Source of the DNA: JAZKFT01 sp040386335
GTDB lineage: Bacteria; Bacteroidota; Bacteroidia; Chitinophagales; Chitinophagaceae
Direction: 5' to 3'
Length of the DNA: 64,000 nt
Assembly: GCA_040386335.1 (NCBI GenBank)
Contig: JAZKFT010000006.1
Coordinates: forward strand, 62,001 to 126,000
This document shows, piece by piece, positions 30,201 to 45,200 of the stretch. Positions within the stretch are counted from its first letter, which is position 1. Each line of letters begins with the position of its first letter. A program made the translations under genes and the position numbers. The notes beneath the pieces were generated by a model. It saw nothing but the letters and a program-made list of their open reading frames with translations, was not told the origin of the DNA and did not search any database.

Positions 30201-33200
30201 TAGTTATCGGTGGGTCGCCTTGTTTTCCGATGCATGCCACAAGAGACAACGTAGAATGCAGCCCGGGTACATTTATTTTTTGGGATTGGGGGTATAAAAT
30301 GGCTTTCCCTGATCAACTTTTCCAATATGCGGCATTGGTGATTACAAGAGTCATTTCAATTATTGATGATCATTTTCTGTGCACCGACCTGGGTTATAAA
30401 TCCATCGCCTGCGAGAAGCCGCAGCCACGTGTGTATTTTTTAAACGCCCCCGACGCGGTGGCTTTTGGCCATAGTGAAGAGCATTTGGTACTGCAGGTGC
30501 CGGATGCAGCTGCATTTAAAATCGGCGATGTGTTATACGGGGTGCCATTACATATTTGTCCTACGGTAGCTCTATACGATGATGCAAACGTAGTAGAGGA
30601 TAAAAGAATAATCGCTTCGTGGAAGATTGTTGCGGGGAGCAGGCGTATTGTTCACTAGGCTGTGCATGCCTGTCCACGCCACATAGCCTGTTTTACTTTA
30701 TCTTACCTGCTAAATCTCAGAATTAATACCTTGACAATAAAGCAGATGTATAACTTTAGCAGGCAAACCCCAACCCCAAACATATATTACTTTGAAAAAA
30801 GCCCTTTTCCTGCTGCTCATGCTGCTTGCAGCACAACAGTTTACACTAGCGCAATCCCCTACTTTAGGCACTTATCCAACAACCATCATAACCAACGCGG
30901 GAGGCAATGGAACAATTATCCCTTCCGCTGCACCCGGGAACACCACGAATATTACAGCCATCTCTTCGACCGGGTTTAAAGGAGTTTTATATGTAAATCC
31001 CATCACTGGTATAGTAAGTGTTACCAATGCACATCCTGCCGGAAGCTATACAGTAACTGTAAGGGGTTTTACCGGATCGGCTTCCACGTCGGCATCTTTC
31101 TCTCTAAATGTAAACAATGCCATCGGCACAACTGGTTGCAACCAAACTTTGTTCAATAACCGGACGACCGTCGGTGTGGCAAATGCTCCCCGATCGATAA
31201 CTATCGGGGACTTCAATAATGATAGCAAACAGGATATGCTTTTTGCCAGTTTCGCCAGCAACACCGTTACGCTTGCTTTGGGTAATGGCAGTGGCGGGTT
31301 TACAATTACCGGTACGATCCCGGTGGGGAATCTTCCGTTTGGGATTGCCGTTGGTGATTTGAACGGAGACGGAAACCTGGACTTTGCATGCACCAATGCC
31401 TATAGTAACGATGTATCCATCTGCCTTGGAAACGGTGCAGGTGCATTTGTAAATGCGGGTTTGGTGTCAGTTGGCATAAATGCTAATCCTGAAGGGATAG
31501 TCATTGGTGATTTTAATGGGGATGGAAAGCTGGATTTCGCTACAGGCAATTCAACAACGGGGAACGTCTCCATATGTATTGGGGATGGCCTGGGCGCTTT
31601 TGGCAGCGCCACTATCGTTACCGCTGGTTCACGACCCGGGTCTTTAACAATTGGAGATTTCAACAGTGATGGCAAACAGGATATTGCTACCGCCAACTAC
31701 TTTGATAATAATATTTCAGTCCGGCTTGGAAACGGTGCCGGTGGTTTTACTAATGCCCCAAATATTGTTGCCAGTAACGGCCCGTTCTTTATCACCACCG
31801 GGGATTTTAATAATGATGGCAAGCAGGACCTGGTTACCGCTAACAAGGTAAATAATTCGGTTTCGGTAAGGCTTGGTGATGGGGCAGGCAATTTCTCAGG
31901 AACGACCAATGTGCCGGTTGGCAAGGAACCGGTTTGTGTGACCATTGGGGATTTTAATGGCGACGGCAACCAGGATTTTGTCACATCAAACAATGGCGAC
32001 TCTACTGCTACCATCGGGTTTGGAACCGGCTCGGGTAATTTTGTAACCCCAACAAACATGAGCCTGGGCTTTAAGCCGGACTATGTTACCCTGGGTAATT
32101 TCGACATTGATGGTAAACAAGACCTTGCCTTTTCAAACTTTTCCCAGGGCACCATTTCAGTGTTCTTAGCAAGTCCTGGCATTGCTGCTATTGATATTTT
32201 AGGTAATGGAATTCTGATTGCAGATGGTGATATTTCCCCGTCGTTAACTGACAGCACAGACTTTGGCGATGTAAGCGTGGCCCTCAGTCACCGGTATGTT
32301 ATTAAAAATGCGGGTAATTATCAACTCGTAGTCTCTGGTGTTAATACCCGTGGCGGAGATTCGTCGCTCTTCACCGTCAGCGGTATCAGTTTTCCGAAGA
32401 TTATTGCTGCAGGCGATTCAGCGGTTTTCAGGGTTGGTTTTGCACCGGTGAGTCTTGGGGTAAAGACTACAACGGTTATGATCAATAGCGACAATTGCAA
32501 TAAACCGACATATGATTTTGCCATAAAAGCAACCTCCCTTTCACAGGAGTTTTCATATCCTTCTACTACGGTAAAAACTGGCCATAACGCTATCATAAAC
32601 CCTGTAGTAGCACCATCGGGTTTAACAGGAATCACCGCTTTAACCAATACCAATTTTAAAGGAATGCTGAATGTGGATCCGGTTACAGGTATCGTGAGGG
32701 TTACCAATGCTCATCCTGCGGGAAACTATGTTGTAACAGTAAGGTCATTCACCGGAGCATCGGTCTCGACGGTTAGTTTTAATTTGAACGTCACCCACCC
32801 CGCCAACTGTTCGAATATCAAATTTGTGAATGGTGGCAGCACGACAGCAGCAACCACCCCTTCCTCTGGGGCCATCGGAGATTTTAACAACGATGGAAAA
32901 CAGGATTTGGCGATTACCAATACGGGAAGCAACAACGTTTCTATCAGGCTGGGCAATGGGAGTGGCGGATTTTCCGGAACGACCACTATTGCGGTGGGTA
33001 CCTCGCCTTATTCTGTTGCGGTTGGCGATTTTAATGGTGATGGGAAACAGGATCTGGTAACTGCAAATTATAACAGTAACAATGTCTCCATTCTCATGGG
33101 CGATGGATCAGGCGGCTTTACGAGTGGTGGGACTGTGACGGTTGGAACCAAGCCTTATTTTGTTGCCCTGGGCGATTTTAATAATGATGGTAAACAAGAC

Positions 33201-36200
33201 CTGGTTACCGCAAACCCCGGCAACGGTACGATATCCGTTTGCCTGGGAAACGGAAATGGCACATTTGCCGCGGCTGCATCTTCATCGGTTGGCACCAACC
33301 CTGAAGCAATTGCGATAGGCGATCTAAATAATGATGGCAAACAGGATTTGGCCGTGGTAACTTACGATAACACTATCGCCATAAGACTGGGAAATGGCAG
33401 CGGAGGGTTTACGAATGCTGCGAACGTTTCCACCGGTTCCGGGGCATTTTCGATAGTAATCGGAGATTTTGACAATGATGGCAAACAAGATCTGGCAACT
33501 GCTGGTTCCATGTTTAGTTCAATTTCCATGCACACGGGTGAGGGTAACGGCACTTTTGTTGCACCAATTGTATCTGTTGGTGTTGGGGCTGCACCGTACT
33601 CCCTGGCGATGGGCGATTTTAACGGAGACGGACTTAAGGATTTGGCAACAGCGAACTACAATGCCAACACCGTTTCAATAAGACTGGGACAAAGTGGCGG
33701 TGGATTTGTCTGGGCTGGTGAGGTTGCAACGGGTACGCAACCCCGGTGTATCATGATCGGAAATCTCAACGGAGATAGCCGCCAGGATTTGGCTATTATT
33801 AATGAATCCGGCACTCCCGTTAGCATCCGCCTGGCGACGCCGGCATTTGCGGAAATAGATGTGCGGGGGAATAGTACCAATATTGTTAACGGAAATATTA
33901 CGCCGTCTGTAGCGGACCATACTGATTTTGGAAATGTTAGCAGCAGTCTTACAAGAAATTTTACCATCCGAAATACAGGTAGCGATAGCCTTACAATCAC
34001 TGGTATTACAATCACAGGGGCTGATTCTGCTATGTTTGTATTAAATGCTATTACTTTCCCCCTCACTATACGTACCGGGGACACCATCGGTTTGAAAATT
34101 CGTTTTACACCTGTGAGTGCCGGCGTCAAATCCGCCAACCTTACTATTAGCAATGATGATTGTGATGAAGGTTCTTTTAGTTTTTCCCTGAAAGCTACCG
34201 CGGTGAGTTCGCCGCCTGTTCTTGCCTCTTATTCATCAGCGATTATTGCTGCACCTGGCCGTAACGCATTTATCAGTCCTTCAATTGCGCCTTCCAATGC
34301 GGCATCTATACTGGCTACGACCACACCCAATTTCAAAGGCACGATACACGTAAATCCGGTGACCGGGGTTGTAAACATCACCAATGCACATCCGGCAGGC
34401 ATTTATACGATTAGTTTAAAGGCAATTAACTTTTCAGCCACCACTACCACCAATTTTACTCTAACCGTAAACAATACCGGTTGCAGGCAGGCCTCTTTTA
34501 GCGGCTATGTGAATACACCAACGGGTAACAACCCAAGGGCAACCATTGTATGTGACTTTAATAATGACGGCAAGCAGGATTTGTTGGTGGCCAATAGCGC
34601 AGGCAATTCGGTTTCTGTCCAGCCAGGAAATGGATCGGGGGGATTTACCGGAATGGGTACAATTGCAGTTAGTGGTGCTCCTTATTCCATTACTGCCGCG
34701 GATTTTAATGGTGATGGTAACCAGGATTTTGCCACGGCTAATTATTCGAACGCTACTGTCTCTGTCCGCATGGGCGACGGCTCAGGAAATTTTGGCGCCC
34801 TGCCAGATCTGGTCGTAGGAACAAATCCGTATGCCGTTGCTACCGGCGATTTCAATGGTGATGGAAACCCGGACCTGGCCGTGGCAAATGGCGGAACTAA
34901 TAACGTTTCAATCTGTCTTGGAAGCGGCAGCGGTAGTTTTAGTACACTGACTTCAGTAGCTGTAGGAACAGGCCCGCAATCATTACATATCACAGATGTG
35001 AATGGTGATGGAAAGGCCGATTTCGTCACGGCGAATTTTGGTTCCAATAATATGTCTGTCCGGCTGGGGAATGGTGCCGGCGGGTTTACCAATGCTACAA
35101 ATGTTGCTGCCAGTACAAACCCTGTTTTTGTTACCACGGGTGATTTTAATAATGATGGCAAACAGGACCTGGCTGCGGCAAATTTTGGAAATGGTACTGT
35201 TTCGGTTAGGTTAGGTGACGGTGCCGGTAATTTTACAGGCACCAGTAATGTTTCAGTGGGCACCAATCCTGTAGCGGTGGTGTTAGGCGATTTCAATGGC
35301 GACGGCAACCTGGACTTTGGCACAACGAATTATGGAGACAGCAGTGTTGCGTTGAGATTAGGCAATGGAACGGGCGTTTTTACGGGCAGCAGTCTTCTCT
35401 TCCCCGGTTGCAGATCACGCTCGTTGGTAGCGGGAGATTTTAATGGAGATGGCCGGCAAGATCTGGCAGTGACTAATGAAAAAACAAATGCCACCGTATC
35501 CACCCTGGCCATTGCCGGCACGGCAGAGATTGAAGTGTCAGGAAATAATAACCTTATAGTCTCTGGTGATATCACAACGTCTGTTACAGATCATACTGAT
35601 TTTGGTAATTCCACAAGCGGCAACCTCGTTCGTCCTTTTGTCATCCGGAATACCGGGCTTAGCGGCCTTACTATTTCCGGTATAGACGCCAGGGGCGGCG
35701 ATTCAGCAATGTTTAAGATCAACGGAATCAGCTTTCCTTTTTCAATAGCTGCAGGAGATTCGACCGTTTTTGAAGTGGGCTTTTTACCTCAAAATACGGG
35801 CATTAAGTCTACCACAGTTCTTATCCGGAATGACGATTGTGATGAAATGGCATACACTTTTATGTTGCAGGCCACTGCTGTAGCCGGAAGCCCCATAATG
35901 GGCACTTACCAGAATGCTACTATCGCAACAGCCCACGGAAGAACTGTTATACATCCATCATCCGGTCCGCTCAATGCTGCGAATATTACCGCCTATACAT
36001 CGCCAAATTTTAAAGGCATTCTACAGGTAAATCCTGTTACTGGATCGGTTACAGTCACAAACGCTTATCCTGCCGGCATTTATAATATCACCGTAAAGGC
36101 CACAAATTTCTCTGCTGCAACGACTACCGGGTTTACCCTGACTGTCAACAATGGATTGTGTAGCGCTTATCCTGCACAGCCGCCAGTCACCATGGCTGTT

Positions 36201-39200
36201 GGTACCAGCCCAACTTCATTAGCGGCAGGCGATTTTAATGTAGATGGTAAACAAGATATCATCGTAACAAATGCTGCCAGCAATACCGTTTCTGTAAAAC
36301 TTGGCGATGGAAATGGTGGTTTTTTGAGTGCTGCAAGTGTAGCTGTCGGCAGCAACCCGAATTCTGTGGCAGCAGGAGATTTTAATGGGGACGGCAAGCA
36401 AGACTTTGTTGCCGCAAACTATAACGGCAGTACTGTTTCTGTTCGCCTGGGAGACGGTGCCGGTGGCTTTAATAATGCTGCCGACGTTGCAGCGGCCACA
36501 GGCATCAGTGCCTATTCTGTAACTGTGGGCGATTTCAACAACGACGGCAGACAGGATCTTGCGATAACAGACCCGCCAGCCAGCAGAATTGCATTTTGCA
36601 CGGGAAATGGCCTCGGTGGTTTCAGCAGCCCCACATTTATTACGGTAGGCAACGCCCCGGAAGCTATTGCGGTAGCGGATCTGAATGGTGATGGCAACCA
36701 GGATATGGTAGTGGCGAATTATGGTAGCAATTACATTTCAGTGCTCCTGGGCAACGGCGTGGCAGGATTTACCAGTGCAGCCAACGTTCCGGTGGGCGCC
36801 AACCCATTCTTTATTGCAGCCGGCGATTTCAATAATGATGGCAAAGTGGACCTGGCCACTGCCAACTATGGAAGCAACAACGTTTCCATACGAACAGGAG
36901 ATGGTACCGGCAGTTTCACAGGAGGTAGTAATGTTCCCGTGGGCATTCAACCTTTTTGTGTAGCAATAGGAGATTTTAACGCTGACGGAAAACAGGATTT
37001 TGCAACCGCTAACTACGGAGAATCCAGTGTGTCAATAAGGGCAGGCAATGGACTGGGGGCCTTTGCAGTAATGCCAAATATAGCTGCCGGCCCAAAAGGC
37101 CGTTCAATAATTCTTGCCGATTTTAATGGAGACGGAAGACCAGATATTGCAGCAACCAGTGAATCCGGCAATACCGCCTCGGTTACATTGGGAAGTAGCA
37201 GTACGCCTGAAGTTGAGGTAAAAAGCAATAACCAGGGAATATTCAGCGGTGCCAATAGCCCTTCCATTTCAAACAATACTGATTTTGGAAATATTGGAAA
37301 TAATACTACTACAAAAAGCTATACCATTAAAAATAGCGGAACCGGTAGCCTGACCATTTCAACGCTAACAATTCGGGGATCAGATTCAGCGCAGTTTAAA
37401 CTGGCCAGTCCAGGGTTGCCTTCCACGATTGCCGCAGGGGATTCAAGTGTATTTACAATTAAATTTATACCAGGGAATCCGGGACTAAAAACTGCCAGTG
37501 TTTCAATGACCAATGATGATTGCGATGAGGCTTTCTATGATTTTGCCATACAGGCCACTGCTGTGGCGGCCCCCACCCCTGTTCTCGGAACCTACGCTTC
37601 TGCTACCATAACATCTGCCGGCGGCAATACTACCATCAGTCCATCTGTTGCGCCAACCAACGCACCATCTATAACCGCTTATACATCTCCCGGTTTTAAG
37701 GGTTCCTTCCAGGCGAACCCGGTCACAGGAATCATTTCCATCATTAATGCCCATCCTGCCGGAACCTACCAGGTTACTGTAAAAGCTACAGGTTTTCTTT
37801 CTGTTGCTGCCACCAGTTTTACTTTAACTGTAAACAATCCCGTATGTAGCCAGGGTTTTAATAATATTTCCGTGGTGCCGGTAGCTTACACTCCTACAGC
37901 TTTGGCAGTAGCGGATTTTAATAATGACGGCAAACAGGATCTGATTACAGCAATTATTGATAGCAATGTACTCAACCTGAAAATGGGAAACGGATCGGGA
38001 GGCTTTACAGGAACATACCGTGTACCTATGAATAGACCGGCATCGGTTACAACAGGCGATTTTAATGGAGATGGTAACATGGATTTTGCAAGTGGAAGTG
38101 GCAATAGTGTATATGTACGGCTGGGAAACGGTTTGGGGGGCTTTATCGCTGCAGACACTGTTGCAGCCAATCATCCGACATCTGTTGCTGTTGGCGATTT
38201 TAACAGCGATGGAAAGCAGGATCTTGCGATTGCGAATTACGGGGCCGCCCAGGTTTCGGTTTGCCTGGGGGATGGGTCCGGAAATTTTAGTGTAACCAGT
38301 AATGTGCCAGCAGGTAACGGGTCTATACACGTGATTATTGAGGACTTTAACGGTGATGGGAAGCAGGACTTTTTAAGTACGAATGATTTTGCCCAGACAT
38401 TCTCCATTTATATGGGTAATGGTTCGGGTGGGTTCACGGCTGCATCTGAATTTGGTACCGGGGGGAGAGCGAATTTCTCAATATCAGCCGATTTTGATAG
38501 TGATGGCCTGACGGATCTTTTTGTGGTAAATTATGTAAACAGAACCATTTGGGTATACAAGGGCAATGGCGCCGGCAATTTTGCAAAAATATTTGAAGTC
38601 GCAACCGGGTACAATCTATTGGCTACAGCTGTAGGTGATTTTAACGGAGATGGAAATTGTGATTTCGTGAGTTCCAATCCAGGCGATACAACTGCTTCCA
38701 TATGGACAGGCAACGGGGCGGGATCTTTTACACAGATACCTGCATTTACGTTCGGGTCTAACTGTAAAGCCATTGCTGTAGGTGATTTTAATAATGATGG
38801 ACGACAGGATATCGCCAACACGTATGCAACCGCATCCGGGTATGGAATTGCAGTACGACTGGCAAGCACAGTAACAAGCGAAATTTCCATATCTGGAAAC
38901 AATGCCACTATTTCTGATGGCGACAATACCCCTTCATTTTTAAACAATACTGACTTTGGAAATAGTGGAAGTAATAATGCCTACCGCAGTTATAAGATCA
39001 GGAACACGGGAGCGGCAAGCCTGTCCATCAGAAGCCTGGCGATTAAGGGCCCTGATGCCGCCCTGTTCAGGCTGAGTGGCATTGTACTTCCCCTTAATAT
39101 TTCAAGTGGCGACTCGGCTAGCTTTACGATAAATTTTGTCCCCGCAAGTGCAGGGGATAAATCTGCTGTGGTAGAGATCTATAACAACGATTGCGACGAA

Positions 39201-42200
39201 CAAAACTTCGATTTTGCCATCCGGGGTAGTGCATCTGCCACTTCACCGGTTTTAGGCACCTATGCACCGTACGTTATTGCAAGTGCCGGTAAAAATGCTA
39301 CGGTGCCAGCTTCGGGAGCACCGGTAAATACAGCGTCCGCAGTAGCCTATACTTCTCCAAACTTTAAAGGCCTGTTACAGGTAAACCCTGCAACCGGGGC
39401 GGTTGTTATCACCAATGCCCATCCCGCAGGCTCCTATATAATTACGGTAAAAGCATTTAATTTTCACTCCGCTTCAACAACCAATTTTACCCTGACGGTC
39501 AACAATACATTTTGTGGCGGTCCGGCTTATGGAAGCTCCGGGGCAAGTAAAATCCCTGTTGGTACTGGTCCTTCAGCAATGGCTATAGCGGACTTTAACA
39601 ATGATGGTAAACAAGATATGCTGATTGCAAATTCAGGCAGCGGTTCTGTTTCATTAAAAACAGGCAATGGGCTTGGCAGTTTCACCGACGCTGGTAGTAT
39701 TGCGGTAGGTGCCAATGCTACCTGTGTTGCCGCAGGGGATTTTAATGGCGATGGTTTCCAGGATTTTGTGGCTACAAACTATAACAGCAATACCGTTTCA
39801 GTGAGATTGGGTAATGAATCTGGTAGTTTCACCAATGCTCCCGACCTTAATGCCGGGGCAGTTCCCTATTGGGTAACAGTGGCCGATTTTAATGGGGATG
39901 CAAAACAGGACATTGCAGTATCCAATGCTGTAAGCGGTAAAGTTTCTGTTTGCCTGGGCAATGGATCAGGCGGTTTTGGAGCTGCTACCGCGTTTGCGGT
40001 GGGCACAGACGCGGAATCTACTGTTGCCGGCGATTTTAATGGCGACGGAAACCAGGATTTTGCTGCGGTCTGTCATTTTGATCATGCTATCGCCATCCGG
40101 CTGGGCAATGGTGCTGGCGGATTTACCAATGGGGCGAATGTGGCTGTTGGCACCAACCCGTATTTTGTAACTACAGACGATTTCAATAATGACGGCAAGA
40201 CCGACCTGATTACCACAAATTTTAATGGAAATTCGGTGTCTGTCCGTATGGGTAATGGAACCGGCGGCTTTACTGCATCACCCAATATTGCTGTGGGAAA
40301 GCAGCCTTTTTCTCTCTCCGTTGGCGACTTTAACGGTGACGGCAACCAGGATTTCGTCACAGCAAATTATGGCGACACAACGCTATCCGTCAGGCTTGGA
40401 AATGGCATGGGTATATTCACAAGTATTCCAAATATGGGTGTGGGTGTCAGACCCCGTGCGGTGGTTTTAGGAGATTTTAACAACGATGGCAGGCAGGATA
40501 TTGCGGTGACGAACGAAACAGGTGCTAGTGTGACCGTGCGTCTCGCAACCACTCCGGAAATTGATGTATTGGGCAACAATATTTCTATTGCAGACGGAAC
40601 AAATACACCGGCTGTGTCAAATCATACCGATTATGGAAATGTTGTAACCAACCTGTCCCGCAGTTTCACCATTAAAAATACCGGAACAGATACCCTTATT
40701 GTCAGCAATATTTTCTTCACAGGTGCAGATTCTTTAATGTTTACTAAATCAGGAATCACGCTTCCGGCTAAAATTGTTGCAGGAGCATCCGCTAACTATA
40801 CCGTAACATTTACGCCCTCAGGATTTGGTGCCAGGTACGCCAGGGTTAATATCACTACAAACGATTGCGATGAATCTACCTACGATTTCGCCATACAGGG
40901 TAATAAGATCAATTTGGTTTTGGGTGCCTATCCGGCCACAACTATCGCTCATGCCGGAGCTGCGGCCACCATTGTACCTGCAACGCCCCCTTCGACAACC
41001 GTTCCTATTACGGCACGCACCTCTTCAAACTTTAAAGGATTGTTGCATGTAAATCCCGCTACGGGTGTTGTTACCGTCACCAATGCCTACCCGGCAGGTG
41101 TCTACATCGTAACGATTGGTATAAGTACTGTCACGACCAGCTTTACCTTAACAGTTAATAACCCGGTTTGTAGCCAGGCATTATTTAGCAAAATTTATAA
41201 TCTATCTGCAAGCAAACCTGCTGCTGCTACCGTTGGTGATTTTAATAGTGATGGCATTCAGGATTTGCTGATCACCAATAGCGATACGAATTATGTTACC
41301 ATTCGCAGCGGTATAGGCAATGGAACCTTCACCGGCGGGACCAATATTGTTGTTGGCACAAAACCCTACCGCGCAGTGGTTGGCGACTTTAATGCGGATG
41401 GTAAACAGGATTTCGCCGTTACAACCAGTGGTTTTGTAGCCATCAAACTGGGTGATGGTTCCGGCGGTTTTTCGGGAACCGTAAAAATTGCCATTGCCAA
41501 TAATGGTGCTATCGCTATAGGAGACATGAATAACGACGGCACGCCGGACCTGGTAGTTCCAAATTATGGTGCTGCAGGCTCGGTATTGATGGGCAATGGA
41601 ATGGGAGACTTTAATATCGCGGCCAATAGCAATGCGACCGGTGGTTCCGTTGAGATAGCGGTGGGCGATTTTAATAACGATGGCAACCTTGACATTGCAG
41701 GAGCCGGCGACTACAACACTGTTTTCATCAGGCTTGGGAATGGCGCCGGGGGTTTTACAGCCGCCCCGGATATTCCGGCAGAAGTACTGCCCAATGGGAT
41801 CGCCACAGGCGATTTTAATGGCGATGGCAAAATGGACCTGGCAGTTTCCAGTTTCGCCAGGTATACCGTCGTACAGTACCTGGGAAATGGATTGGGCGGC
41901 TTTACGCAAAGTCACAAAGGATTCGTTTCAGATCCCTTATCTGTTACGACAGGTGATTTTAATGGCGATGGCAAGTTGGATTATGCTGTGTGCAATGCTT
42001 ATCCCTACAATAAATCTGCTATCGTTATGCTGTGTAATGGCAGTGGCGGTATCATTGGCAGTACAGTAACTCCCGCAGCATTTTCATCACAATATATTGT
42101 AACCGGCGAATTTAATAATGATGGTATCCAGGATTTTGCTACCGTAAATAAAGATGACAATAATGTTACTGTCTTTTTAGGAGAGGCAGGTGAAGTGAAT

Positions 42201-45200
42201 CTAAAAGGCAATGGCACAGATATCACGGCCGGGGATATGACTCCTTCAGTTTCAGATCATAGCGATTTTGACAGCACAGCTACGGGTATCCACAGCTTTA
42301 CCATCCAAAATACAGGCAGCGGCAGAGTCACGATCAATAGTATCACCATTCGCGGCGCAGACTCCGCTATGTTCCTGATAGGCAGCGCGGTTCCTGTTAC
42401 TATTCCTCCTGATTCATCGGTAACATTTACCGTAACTTTTATGCCAACTACTCCCGGGCTAAAAACGGCCGTTGTTTCAATTGCAACAAACGACTGTGAC
42501 GAAAGTCTATACGAGTTTGCTGTACAGGGAACGGGTGTAAACGCTATAACGATGCTGGCTACCTACGCCGGAGGTACAGTAGCCGCCGCTTGCGGGAATA
42601 CGACCATCATTCCTTCGGCACCACCGCAGCATGCATCCGGCATATTTGCCTACACTTCATCGAGGTTTAAGGGGCTATTGCATGTGAATCCTGTTACGGG
42701 TGTGCTTACAGTAACAAATGCCTACCCTGCCGGTGTTTACAATATTGTGCTTAAAGCCATTAATGGGTTTTCCACCACTACCACCAGTTGCACACTAACT
42801 GTAAATAAAAACGTTACCAGCACCGGTGTTTTTACAGCGGCCCCCAATCTGAATATGTCTGATCTCAATCTCAACCAACCATTTTCCGTTGTTACAGGAG
42901 ATTTTAACGGGGATGGAAAACAAGACCTGGCGTCGGTCAAAACAAATTCCCCGGCAATTGAGATTAGCCTGGGTAGCGGCGCGGGTACTTTTTCCTACAA
43001 AAGCAGTATCGCGTTTAGTTATCAAAATGCCCCGCTATCTGCTGCTATTGCTGATGTTAATGGTGACGGGAAACAAGACATCCTATCGGCCATCTATAAT
43101 AATCCCAGCAAAGTAGTAGTCCGGCCAGGCGATGGTACAGGAAACTTTGGCGGTTCTGGTTTCCTGGCTACCGGCAACAACACTGAATCCCTGGCAGTTG
43201 GAGATCTGAATGGGGACGGTATTCCTGATGTGGTAACGGCAAATTCATCTGGCAATAATTTGTCGATAAGAACCGGCGATGGCCGGGGTAATTTTGTAGG
43301 AACGACGAGTATTGCGATGGGCAGCAGACCGAGGGCTGTCGCGATCGGGGATTTCAATAACGACGGTTATGCAGATATCGCAGTAGCCGTTGCTGGTACA
43401 AACAGTATCGCGATATTATTGGGGACCGGTGGCGGAAATTTTGGAAATCCCAGCAATGTCTCTGCAGGGGCAGAGCCCATTGCAATAGCGATCGGAGATT
43501 TCAATAATGATGGTCTGCAGGATCTTGCCATAGCGAATTACAACAGTAACAACGTTGCTATCAGGTTAGGCGATGGTTTGGGGAATTTCACAGGTTCTAT
43601 GATGATTACTACCGGCAATAACCCCAGGGCTATCACTACCGGGGATTTTAACGGTGATGAAAAACCTGATCTTGCTGTTGCGAATTACTCCGATGGCACT
43701 GTGTCTATTCGTTTTGGCGATGGCCTTGGGATCTTTTCCGGCGGCACTGATATCAGTGTTGGCATGGGGCCACGATCAGTAACCATTGGCGATTTTGATG
43801 GAAACGGACTCCAGGACATGGCTGTTGCAAATAGTTTAAACAAATATGTTTCCATCTTACTCGGTAGTGTAAACGGGATCGACATAGAGGGCAACAACAC
43901 AAGCATCGCCGATGGTGACGCCGCTCCGTTTTCTATTGATCAAACTGACTTTGGAACAGTGGAAAAAGAGGATAGCCTCGTACATACTTTTACAATCGAT
44001 AAAAAGGGTAATGCGCCGGCCACCATCAATAACATTTCATTGGAGGGACCCGACACTGCTTCCTTCAAAATTGGCGGCATCAATCTGCCGGTTACTATTC
44101 CAAATGGGGGAACTGCAACATTTACGGTAACCTTTAAGCCTGGAACGGAAGGGCTCAAAACTGCGATGGTCAATATCAACAACAATGCCTGCGACGATTC
44201 GAAATATGAATTTGCCCTGCAGGGTGCAACGGCTGGCAACAACCTGGATTTCGATGGAATCGATGATTATATCACAATTAATTCCAGTACAGGCAACATT
44301 GGCAGTTCAGATGCCAGCTTCTCGGCATGGGTTAAAACATCCGGCACTACTGCCGCCTCTATCATCAGTAAGCACAACTCTTGTGTTCAGCAAAATTTTA
44401 TGGATTTTGGCCTCACGGCTACAGGCCGTATTAGCATGGAATTCGGCGACGGCCTTGTTTCCAGTCATTTACTTACCAGTAAAAAATCCGTCAACGATGG
44501 TGTATGGCACCATATAACCGCTGTAAGACAAGGGGCCAGGCTCACTATTTATATAGATGGTTTAGCCGATACTACAAGAACGACCACCACCCCGGTACCG
44601 GTTTTCAATAATGCGCCATTATTGATCGGGGCTTCAGGTTGCGAAACACCGGCTAATTTCTTCGGTGGCCAAATAGACGAAGTACGCTTATGGAGCAGGG
44701 CGCTCAGCGAATGCGAGATACAAAACAGTATGCAATGCGAACTTGTTGGTTCCAAAACAGGATTGCTAACCTACTACCAATTTAACCAGGGCAGGGCTTT
44801 GGCGAATAATGAAGGCATTGTTACGCTCACCGATTCAAGTGGAAATATCAATCCGGGTATTTTGAACAATTTTGCCCTGGCCGGCTCACAATCTAACTGG
44901 TCAGCCCTGAGTCCTGTTACTACCGGGGTCACCTGTAACAATGCCAATACCTGGCTGGGTATATCCGCGGCGTGGAGCCTCCCGGCTAACTGGTCACGTG
45001 GTTTTGTTCCATTGGAATGCACCGATGTTATTATCAACAATGGCGTTCCATTTATGCCTGAGATATCCGATCCGGCAAGCACCTGTTTTAGCCTTATGCT
45101 TAATAATGGCTCGCAGCTAACAGTCAAGGGAATTGGCAAGTTGGTGATTTCGGGAAAGAAATAGAGAAAATATCTACTCATACTGCAGGTTCCGGATGCA